From the NCBI RefSeq assembly GCF_017874215.1, contig NZ_JAGGLB010000014.1, positions 1-64,000 of the forward strand: a DNA stretch of 64,000 bases, given 5' to 3'. The stretch's first letter is position 1, and every line of letters begins with the position of its first letter. Positions 58,049 through 64,000 of this stretch are shown piece after piece. A program made the translations under genes and the position numbers. The DNA comes from Paenibacillus eucommiae (GTDB lineage Bacteria > Bacillota > Bacilli > Paenibacillales > NBRC-103111). The notes under the pieces are model-generated. The model was not told the DNA's origin. It did not search any database and saw only the letters and a program-made list of their open reading frames with translations.

Positions 58049-58090
58049 TAAGAGGGGCTTCCTTGCCCCTTAAAAAAAGGTGGTGATAAT

Positions 58091-58363
58091 ATGACAAAAA
58101 AAAATATTGCAAATAAGGTTGATGGCGTAGAACTAAAAAGTACTACAGGTCAAACGGTTCTACTTTGGAAAGCAACAATGCCTCTATCGCATGAGGAACA
58201 CGAGCAATTATCCGCTAGACTGCGCTATGAGCATGAAAACAGCGGCGTGGTTATTGTATTAGTTCCTTATTCTGTAGAAATAGAAACAACTGAATTGGAT
58301 TCGACTGAAACAGAAGAAACAGAGGACTCGAATAACACGGACGGTGTTGTAAATGACAAATGA
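58091..58363 (+). CDS. Phage hypothetical protein after capsid, 90 aa
   Basis: ATG after AAAGGTGGTGATA. A beta-rich body (VELKSTTGQTVLLWKATMPLSHEEHEQLSARLRYEHENSGVVIVLVPYSVEIE) and an acidic Thr/Glu tail (ETTELDSTETEETEDSNN). Position between capsid and head-tail connector suggests a head accessory or decoration protein; no family was recognised. Confidence 0.6.
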   Translation: MTKKNIANKVDGVELKSTTGQTVLLWKATMPLSHEEHEQLSARLRYEHENSGVVIVLVPYSVEIETTELDSTETEETEDSNNTDGVVNDK

Positions 58364-58619
58364 GGATTTAATCATCCAATGTAAAATAGGTCTGAATATC
58401 TCTTTGAGCAGCACGGCTTTTAACGGTATATTGTCACAAAAGATTCTAACAGTAAAAGGATTTATGCAGGGAGCTGGCGTATCGGCAGAAAGTTTTGAAA
58501 GTGAGCTAGCCGTTGGCGTTATCGTCATGGGCGTTGGTGATTTGTGGAATGTGAAGAGTGGGGAAATTAAATTTTCCCCTGTTTTTCATACGTTATTAAC
58601 ACAATTGGCAATGAGGTGA
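58353..58619 (+). CDS. Head-tail connector (gp6/gp15-like)
   Basis: 88 residues, starting inside the end of the previous gene. An all-helical protein (DLIIQCKIGLNISLSSTAFNGILSQKILTVKGFMQGAGVSAESFESELAVGVIVMGVGDLW) with the length and position of the connector adaptor that binds beneath the portal in HK97- and SPP1-type phages. Confidence 0.75.
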   Translation: MTNEDLIIQCKIGLNISLSSTAFNGILSQKILTVKGFMQGAGVSAESFESELAVGVIVMGVGDLWNVKSGEIKFSPVFHTLLTQLAMR

Positions 58620-58623
58620 GGAT

Positions 58624-59007
58624 ATGCGACTTGATAGTGTGATTTACTTGATTAGCAAAACTACTGAAGAAAACGAAATTGGCGACCCGATTTTCACAAC
58701 CGTAAAACGCGAAATCTTTGCTGAGAAAAATTCGGTACGGCAGTCTGAATTCTATCAAGCAGCTGCTCATGGATTGAAACCGGAGCTGACGTTTATTGTT
58801 TGGAAACAAGAATACCTGGATGAAGAACGCTTAGAGTTTGAAAAGCGAATATATGACATCATACGTACCTTTGAAAAGGACAGTGAATTCATAGAACTTG
58901 TTTGTCAGGGGATTTCTGGCCATCTAATCAGAGGGGATGCAAGACTTGATGGAAATGCGTCGCTAGATTCGGATTTTTTATTGAGCGGCAGCGAAACGGA
59001 GGCATAA
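58624..59007 (+). CDS. Head closure protein (SPP1 gp16-like)
   Basis: 127 residues, ATG after GAGGTGAGGAT. RLDSVIYLISKTTEENEIGDPIFTTVKREIFAEKNSVRQSEFYQAAAHGLKPELTFIVWKQEYLDEERLEF is the pattern of the phage head-tail joining/closure family (beta barrel). It plugs the connector after packaging. The C-terminal end (DGNASLDSDFLLSGSE) is unusual and low-complexity. Confidence 0.82.
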   Translation: MRLDSVIYLISKTTEENEIGDPIFTTVKREIFAEKNSVRQSEFYQAAAHGLKPELTFIVWKQEYLDEERLEFEKRIYDIIRTFEKDSEFIELVCQGISGHLIRGDARLDGNASLDSDFLLSGSETEA

Positions 59008-59011
59008 AGCA

Positions 59012-59455
59012 ATGGCAATGCCTAGAACAGTCCGTGTTAGAAGGAATGGCGTTGAATTTATCTCGAACATTGACCGCACCCAATACACACTCAAGCAATT
59101 GCAAATGGCTGGCTTACGAGAAGTAGGCAAAATGATCCGAAAACGTGTCATGCAGCAGGCTAAGCTTCAGGTAGGGATGAAGCGATCCAAACGGATCATG
59201 CGATCATTTCAATACTGGGCAAGAAAGAGAGAAACCGATTTAATAGTTGGTATCAAGCATAATACCTGGTATGGATTTGAGCAGGAGCTCGGTACACATG
59301 GACAAAGAAAAAAGGCGATCCTTATGAATGCTGTTTTTAGCAATATCGACGACATCCGCCGAATCATGGGGATCTACATTGAATCTATTGAAAATGAGAA
59401 CAGAGCTGCTGGGCTTATCCGTGATGATGGTGGATGGGGGCCAGACAATGAGTAA
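59012..59455 (+). CDS. HK97 gp10-like head-tail joining protein
   Basis: 147 residues. QLQMAGLREVGKMIRKRVMQQAKLQVGMKRSKRIMRSFQYWARKRETDLIVGIKHNTWYGFEQELGTHGQRKKAILMNAVF fits the HK97 gp10 family, a conserved tail-terminator-adjacent joining protein. It overlaps the next start by eight bases. Confidence 0.8.
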   Translation: MAMPRTVRVRRNGVEFISNIDRTQYTLKQLQMAGLREVGKMIRKRVMQQAKLQVGMKRSKRIMRSFQYWARKRETDLIVGIKHNTWYGFEQELGTHGQRKKAILMNAVFSNIDDIRRIMGIYIESIENENRAAGLIRDDGGWGPDNE

Positions 59456-59825
59456 AGTAGTTGAAATGAGGAAAGCTCTTCAATCCATCATTAAGGCTAA
59501 GCACTCACGAGTGTATTATGAGATGGCTCCTGACGACGTGCAATTTCCTTATGTGACCTACGAGCTACCAAACTCCTATGATGATGGCACCATGGAAAAC
59601 TTTGTGCTTCATGTAGATGGATGGGATGCGCCGGCAAAGGGGGATACAATGCCGCTTGAAATGATAATGGAAGAGATCGACAGTGTTTTACAAAGACAGG
59701 TCATCCGCACAAATGGGATGGCCTTTGTTATTTATCGGGATAACAGACTTTCAATCCCCGATGACGATAAGCGTATTCGAAGAAGGAAAATTGTATATCA
59801 AGTCAGAACATTCGGAGGTAATTAA
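59448..59825 (+). CDS. Tail completion/terminator protein
   Basis: ATG at 59448 with GGATGGGGG upstream; 125 residues (an earlier in-frame ATG at 59328 lies inside the previous gene). The pattern VVEMRKALQSIIKAKHSRVYYEMAPDDVQFPYVTYELPNSYDDG...FVLHVDGWDAPAKGDTMPLE is that of the phage tail terminator/minor capsid group placed between gp10 and the tail tube gene. Confidence 0.75.
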   Translation: MSKVVEMRKALQSIIKAKHSRVYYEMAPDDVQFPYVTYELPNSYDDGTMENFVLHVDGWDAPAKGDTMPLEMIMEEIDSVLQRQVIRTNGMAFVIYRDNRLSIPDDDKRIRRRKIVYQVRTFGGN

Positions 59826-60713
59826 ATGCCACAATATTCAGGTTTTACAAGCGGGACTGCGGATCGTTTGGTCATGGACGCCGGGGCGTTCTATAAGAAT
59901 TACGATCTGCAGGGCGGGACGGGTACGCTGTTGGGAGCGACACGGGGAGGCGGTGAGTTTAAAGCAGTACCCACGGTTCGCGCAATTGAGGTAGATGGGG
60001 TAAAGGGCCGCGCTAAGGGGCTTAACGCTATAGATGGCTGGGATGTATCTATCATGGCTAATATGCTTGAGATCACGCCGGAAATACTTAAAATAGCTCT
60101 TTCGACGGGTTCTATAGATTCTGTTACAAATGCTGATTATGAAGTTGTTACAGCTAAAAATACAATTGCACTTGCTGATTATATCGACAATATTACATGG
60201 GTCGGTAGACTATCAGGCAGCAATAAGCCGGTTATCATTCAAATTTTCAACGCACTGAATACAGAAGGCGTTACACTGACGACTGAGGACAAGGGCGAAA
60301 GTGTTTTGCCTATCACCTTCATGGCTCATTATGACGCTTCTGATTTGGACACCGTTCCTTTCAAAATCTATTACCCTAAACTTACACCGGATACAGCTCC
60401 ACCTACCGCTACCATCGTTCCTGCTGCCAATGCGACTGCTGTTGCCGTTGGAAGCACCATTAAATGGACTTTCAGCGAAGCTATTCAACCGCCTACGGTA
60501 AACTCTTCGAACTTCCTTGTGCAGAAAGCCGACGGATCGGCGCTAGTGCCTGGGACTTTATCGCTTAATGCAGCACGCACCATCGTTACATTTACACCAA
60601 CAGCTGCTTTAACCGCGGCCACGGCCTATATGACAATAGCGGGAACAGGTATTAAGGACATTGCTGGAAATTCACTTGCCGCGCCTATGATTACCAAATT
60701 TACAACAGCCTAA
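59826..60713 (+). CDS. Major tail tube protein with C-terminal SbsA Ig-like domain
   Basis: 295 residues. Residues 1-190 are a phi13/TP901-like tail tube protein (ATRGGGEFKAVPTVRAIEVDGVKGRAKG, GWDVSIMANMLEITPEILKIAL). Residues 195-295 are a bacterial Ig-like domain of the SbsA/Big_5 type (PPTATIVPAANATAVAVGSTIKWTFSEAIQPPTVNSSNFLVQKADG). Such domains often decorate tail tubes and could bind cell-wall carbohydrate. A terminator follows. Confidence 0.88.
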   Translation: MPQYSGFTSGTADRLVMDAGAFYKNYDLQGGTGTLLGATRGGGEFKAVPTVRAIEVDGVKGRAKGLNAIDGWDVSIMANMLEITPEILKIALSTGSIDSVTNADYEVVTAKNTIALADYIDNITWVGRLSGSNKPVIIQIFNALNTEGVTLTTEDKGESVLPITFMAHYDASDLDTVPFKIYYPKLTPDTAPPTATIVPAANATAVAVGSTIKWTFSEAIQPPTVNSSNFLVQKADGSALVPGTLSLNAARTIVTFTPTAALTAATAYMTIAGTGIKDIAGNSLAAPMITKFTTA

Positions 60714-60721
60714 TATCAAAT

Positions 60722-60756
60722 AAAGGGGAGCCCAGGTGCTCTCCTTTTTCTATTTC
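60722..60756 (+). terminator. Terminator after the major tail protein gene
   Basis: AAAGGGGAGC pairs with GCTCTCCTTT across CCAGGT and is followed by TTCTATTTC. It would reduce expression of the chaperone and tape measure genes relative to the abundant tail tube protein. Confidence 0.75.
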
Positions 60757-60771
60757 TGGGAGGGAACAATT

Positions 60772-61107
60772 ATGAAAATCAGAAAACTCAAAATGAAAGA
60801 TGTATTCCCAATGTCACGGATCATTAAGAAGATCGGTATCAAAGAAATCATGAAGCAGGCTACGAAAAATTTAACAGGCAAAGAGGGTACGGCCGAAGCA
60901 CAAAAGCAGGTCGGTACCGAAATGTTTGCCGTAATTTTAGAAAATCTCCATCTTGCAGAAACGGAAGTCACGGCTTTTCTTGCTGATTTGGTAGGTATGA
61001 AACCAGAGCAATTTGCGGAATTGGAGTTTGACCAGCTTGCCAGCGTATACGATCAATTGAAGCAGCTCCCAGGCATAGCAAGTTTTTTGAAGCAAGCAAG
61101 TCAATAG
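60772..61107 (+). CDS. Tail assembly chaperone, short form (gpG-like)
   Basis: ATG at 60772, seven bases after GGGAGGG; 111 residues. Helical protein (KMKDVFPMSRIIKKIGIKEIMKQATKN...AEVTAFLADLVGMKPEQFAELEF-type sequence) with position and size of tail chaperone G. Near its end lies T-TTT-TTG (61083-61089), an ideal -1 slippery heptamer in this frame; slippage would join it to the next frame to make the longer GT-like protein that recruits the tape measure. Confidence 0.85.
   Translation: MKIRKLKMKDVFPMSRIIKKIGIKEIMKQATKNLTGKEGTAEAQKQVGTEMFAVILENLHLAETEVTAFLADLVGMKPEQFAELEFDQLASVYDQLKQLPGIASFLKQASQ
61083..61089 (+). promoter_or_regulatory. Programmed -1 frameshift site
   Basis: TTTTTTG read as T-TTT-TTG in the frame of the short chaperone. 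It lies six codons before the stop of that gene, and the -1 frame continues for about 110 codons. Confidence 0.8.
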
Positions 61108-61118
61108 ACGATGTTGAA

Positions 61119-61424
61119 GTGATTGACTTGCTTTTGAAGCGTTACGGTAACCTGGAGTACATTATGGAACTGGATATAGAAAGCGGCCTCTTACAGATAC
61201 AAAAGGCTGCTGAGAAGGAAAATGAGCAACGTCACTGGGACATGTACCTATCTCGGTATCAGCACATGACCAAACAAACCTTCAAGCCATTCCATGAGTT
61301 CTATAAAGCTCCAGGGGCGGCGGGAGATGCTCCAGTAGAAAACCAAAAATCCAAGGATGAAATAATAACGGATGCTGAAGAGATTCTTGCAGCCTTCCGG
61401 AAGAATAATCGGGGAGGTGAATAG
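61119..61424 (+). CDS. Tail assembly chaperone, frameshift extension (T domain)
   Basis: The frame stays open leftward through the slip site (EASKSIDDVEVIDLLLKRYGN), so this is the -1 extension of the previous gene rather than an independent gene; GTG 61119 has no good ribosome-binding site. The extension is helical (IMELDIESGLLQIQKAAEKENEQRHWDMYLSRYQHM) with a charged tail. In lambda the equivalent GT protein is made at a few percent of G. Confidence 0.82.
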   Translation: MIDLLLKRYGNLEYIMELDIESGLLQIQKAAEKENEQRHWDMYLSRYQHMTKQTFKPFHEFYKAPGAAGDAPVENQKSKDEIITDAEEILAAFRKNNRGGE

Positions 61425-61426
61425 TT

Positions 61427-64000
61427 GTGGAAATTTTTCGCTTGTTTGGATCTATTCTTGTTGAGTCAGGCGAGGCCGAAAACAGCTTATCTAACATTGG
61501 TAAGGCTGCGGGCGCTGCCACGCTTGCTTTAGGTGCTGTTGCAATTGCTGCCGCTGCTGCAATAGGGACGAAGGCAGTGCAAGTTGCTGACGAATTTAAA
61601 AAGGCAATGAATGGCTTGGCTGCTGAAACTGGATCTACTACGGAAGAGATGGATGAATATGCTGCAGCCACAAAGAGACTGTACAATGCCAACCTTGGTG
61701 AAAATTTCGAAGATATAGCTAAGGCGATGGCTAAGGTTAATCAGACCACAGGAGAATCCGGCGAGGAACTGGAGAACTTAACAAAAAATGCCCTCATGCT
61801 TCGAGACACATTCGAAATGGATGTTGAGGGATCGATTAATACAGTAAACTCACTCATACAAAACTTTGGCATATCCGGGGAGCAAGCTTACACTTTGATC
61901 GCTCAAGGCGCTCAGATGGGAGCCAATAAGAATGGGGATTTGCTGGATGTAATGAATGAATACGCGCCGCACTTTGCCCAACTTGGATTAAATGCAAATG
62001 AATTTACTGATACCCTTATTCAAGGGGCAGCAGCAGGAGCCTTCCAGATTGATAAAATGGGGGATGCGGTAAAGGAGTTTGGTATTCGTTCGAAGGATGA
62101 GAGTAAACTTAGTGCTGAAGCATACGCCGCACTTGGTTTAAATGCAGAAGAGATGTTTGCAACATTTGCAGCAGGTGGCCCGAAGGCTGGCGATGCGTTT
62201 CAACTCGTGATAGAAAAGCTTGGAGGCATGGAAGATCCACTAGCGCAAAATCAAGCGGGCGTAGCACTCTTTGGAACAATGTTCGAGGATCTTGGAGTTG
62301 AAGCAATAAAAGCTTTGGGAGATATCGACGACAATGCGGACATGACACGTGACACACTTCAAAAGATGGGTGAAATCAAGTACGATTCCTTCACACAAGG
62401 TATTCAAAGTATCGGGCGACAGTTTGAAACCGGAGTGTTAATTCCAATTGGGGAAAAGATAATTCCTAAGCTCGAAGAGTTGGCCACATGGTTCGAAGGG
62501 AAGATGCCTCAGATCGAAGGAGCTATCAAGAAATCAATGGATGTGGCCATTGGTTTATTTGACGGTTTAGCCAAAGCTGTCATGTTCGTAACCGATAACA
62601 TGAACATCTTTTTACCTGTGCTGCTTGGTGTTACGGCGGCGATAGCAGCTCAAGCCATTATCAATACCGTTACAGCTTTGTACGGGGCATGGAAGACGGC
62701 CACAACGACCATGACGACCTCACAATGGCTTCTAAATGCTGCGATGAGCGCTAACCCTATTGGACTGGTTGCGCTGGCGATAGGGGCTCTTATAGCTGCT
62801 GGAATCGCCCTGTATATGAATTGGGACAAGGTATCAGCTTTCCTCTCTGCTTCATGGGAATGGATCAAAGAAACGGCGGTCAATGTCTTTAATTGGCTTG
62901 TAGATTTCTTCATTGAATGGGGGCCGCTCATTCTCGCAGCTTTAACAGGGCCTGTTGGTATTTTAGTCTACGCCATAGTGAAATATTGGGATGAAATCAA
63001 GGAATTCACCGTTAACATTTGGAATTCCATTATGAAGTTTTTTACCACGGACGTACCTGCTGCATTCAATAAAGTTGTCGGCTTCTTCTCAGAGCTCCCG
63101 GGCAAGATACAAACTTTCCTTCACGATCTGTTCTTCGTGAAAATTCCGTATGCAGTAGGCTATGCTATTGGCTGGATGATCAAAGCCTTTAGCGAAGGCA
63201 TACCCAAAGTAATCAAATTTTTTGAAGAGTTGCCAGGCAAGGTATGGACGTGGTTGGTCAAACTGTACACCGATTTCGATACATGGCGGAAGGATATGGT
63301 ATCAAAGGCTATAGAGATTGGCACCAACGTTCTCAAGAGCATTGTTGATTTCTTTGCTGAGCTCCCCGGGAAAGTATGGGATTGGCTTGTATCCACCGTG
63401 AATAAGCTAATCGAATGGCGCACAAATGCCGCGACGAAGGCGAAAGAAGCTGGGAAAGCTATCCTAGATAGTATCATCGAGTTCGTGAAGAAATTACCGA
63501 CGGATATTTCAATATGGTTCACAAACGCTGTAACAACTGTTAAAGGTTTTGGAACAACTGCTTTAGAAGCAGCGGGGACAGTCGGAAAAAATATTGTGAA
63601 TGGGATTGTTGATTTTATCAAAGGAATCCCTGCGAAAATAGACGAGTTTGTTGGTGGCATTGCAGGTAAGATCACAACAATTGCGGGCAACATCAAAGGC
63701 GCTATATCAAGTATCTTTAAAAGCGGAAAAGAGGGTATTGAAGCGGGGGCGGTTACTGCTGGCGGCAGCGCAACAATAACCGTACCAGCACATGCGAGCG
63801 GAACGAATTTCGCTCCTGGAGGTCTTAGCCTGGTCGGAGAGGAAGGGCCTGAGTTGGTCAATCTTCCCCGCGGATCTCAAGTGTACCCGAATGATCGTAC
63901 AGAACAATTACTTGGCGGAGGATCCTCAATTATCATCCAAACCATGTATGTTAGGAATGACCAGGACATCAACAGGGTATCTCAAGAGCTTGAAAGGCTA
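61427..64000 (+). CDS. Phage tail tape measure protein (TP901 type, partial)
   Basis: GTG at 61427 after GGGGAGGTG; open to the window end, at least 858 codons. The N-terminal part has an Ala-rich hydrophobic segment (ATLALGAVAIAAAAAIG) and the conserved TP901 tape measure domain (LAAETGSTTEEMDEYAAATKRLY, AMAKVNQTTGESGEEL, GALIAAGIALYMNWDKVSA). The middle shows periodic aromatic repeats (FFxELPGKVWxWL). Near the end is GLSLVGEEGPELVNLPRGSQVYPN, typical of these proteins. Sets tail length and takes part in DNA injection. The C-terminus is outside the window. Confidence 0.93.
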   Translation, partial: MEIFRLFGSILVESGEAENSLSNIGKAAGAATLALGAVAIAAAAAIGTKAVQVADEFKKAMNGLAAETGSTTEEMDEYAAATKRLYNANLGENFEDIAKAMAKVNQTTGESGEELENLTKNALMLRDTFEMDVEGSINTVNSLIQNFGISGEQAYTLIAQGAQMGANKNGDLLDVMNEYAPHFAQLGLNANEFTDTLIQGAAAGAFQIDKMGDAVKEFGIRSKDESKLSAEAYAALGLNAEEMFATFAAGGPKAGDAFQLVIEKLGGMEDPLAQNQAGVALFGTMFEDLGVEAIKALGDIDDNADMTRDTLQKMGEIKYDSFTQGIQSIGRQFETGVLIPIGEKIIPKLEELATWFEGKMPQIEGAIKKSMDVAIGLFDGLAKAVMFVTDNMNIFLPVLLGVTAAIAAQAIINTVTALYGAWKTATTTMTTSQWLLNAAMSANPIGLVALAIGALIAAGIALYMNWDKVSAFLSASWEWIKETAVNVFNWLVDFFIEWGPLILAALTGPVGILVYAIVKYWDEIKEFTVNIWNSIMKFFTTDVPAAFNKVVGFFSELPGKIQTFLHDLFFVKIPYAVGYAIGWMIKAFSEGIPKVIKFFEELPGKVWTWLVKLYTDFDTWRKDMVSKAIEIGTNVLKSIVDFFAELPGKVWDWLVSTVNKLIEWRTNAATKAKEAGKAILDSIIEFVKKLPTDISIWFTNAVTTVKGFGTTALEAAGTVGKNIVNGIVDFIKGIPAKIDEFVGGIAGKITTIAGNIKGAISSIFKSGKEGIEAGAVTAGGSATITVPAHASGTNFAPGGLSLVGEEGPELVNLPRGSQVYPNDRTEQLLGGGSSIIIQTMYVRNDQDINRVSQELERL

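Larger units (their letters stand above)
39834..64000. mobile_element. Prophage, siphovirus-like with HK97-type head (left portion, truncated by the window)
   Basis: From the tRNA-Arg att site to the window end, all recognisable genes are phage modules: lysogeny (leftward), replication, DNA methylation, late regulation, packaging, head, head-tail joining and tail, ending inside the tape measure gene. No broken essential gene was found apart from the A8 question at the P27-like terS, so it could be intact. Lysis genes and the right att must lie beyond 64,000. Confidence 0.95.

Overview
The window looks like a Paenibacillus (or close relative) chromosome next to oriC. It opens in the 3' end of a 5S rRNA gene and runs through guaB, dacA, pdxS, pdxT, serS and tRNA-Ser(UGA), the order that follows the first rRNA operon in Bacillus subtilis. 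Sporulation genes (an SspP-type protein, a YjcZ-type peptide), many Shine-Dalgarno-led TTG/GTG starts, and very large S-layer-homology proteins point the same way. The genus is inference from gene content; no similarity search was possible.

Layout. 1-8.7 kb: rRNA end, a lipoprotein of the DUF4015 glycoside-hydrolase-like family, the guaB-serS block, tRNA-Ser and small spore-type genes. 8.8-10.7 kb: an intergenic repeat split by an IS3-family element. 10.7-12.7 kb: an AraC regulator joined in frame to an iron-siderophore-binding lipoprotein, with one Fur-box-like site upstream and another at the join. 13.1-16.8 kb and 28.2-31 kb: a zinc regulon (ycgR-ycgQ-zur, a convergent COG0523 GTPase, and znuCBA) with Zur-box-like palindromes in front of each unit. 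16.9-21.8 kb: AraC regulator, DegT-type aminotransferase, a second large block of the intergenic repeat, and a Gfo/Idh/MocA oxidoreductase. 22-28 kb and 33-37.8 kb: two giant paralogous cell-surface proteins (three SLH domains, a GH67-N/DUF4838 core, carbohydrate-binding modules), the second with an AraC regulator behind it. An MFS transporter and the YjcZ peptide lie between.

39.8 kb to the right edge: a siphovirus-type prophage with an HK97-type head, inserted in the 3' half of a minus-strand tRNA-Arg(CCU) gene. The order is integrase, ImmA and repressor (leftward), then rightward Cro-like protein, excisionase-like protein, replication initiator with internal iterons, helicase loader, DnaB, two methyltransferases, a late regulator, a hairpin-dense intergenic zone with a terminator, a short tyrosine recombinase, packaging genes (two TerS-like proteins, an HNH/P-loop fusion, an Mrr-like nuclease cargo gene, TerL), portal, protease, capsid, head-tail joining proteins, major tail protein, a frameshifted tail chaperone pair and the start of the tape measure gene, which runs off the window.

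Most notable: the hairpin-dense zone at 49.1-49.4 kb behind what looks like an activator-dependent late promoter; the dispersed modular intergenic repeat; the AraC-lipoprotein in-frame fusion; the iterons inside the phage initiator gene; and the A8 tract at the start of the P27-like terS.
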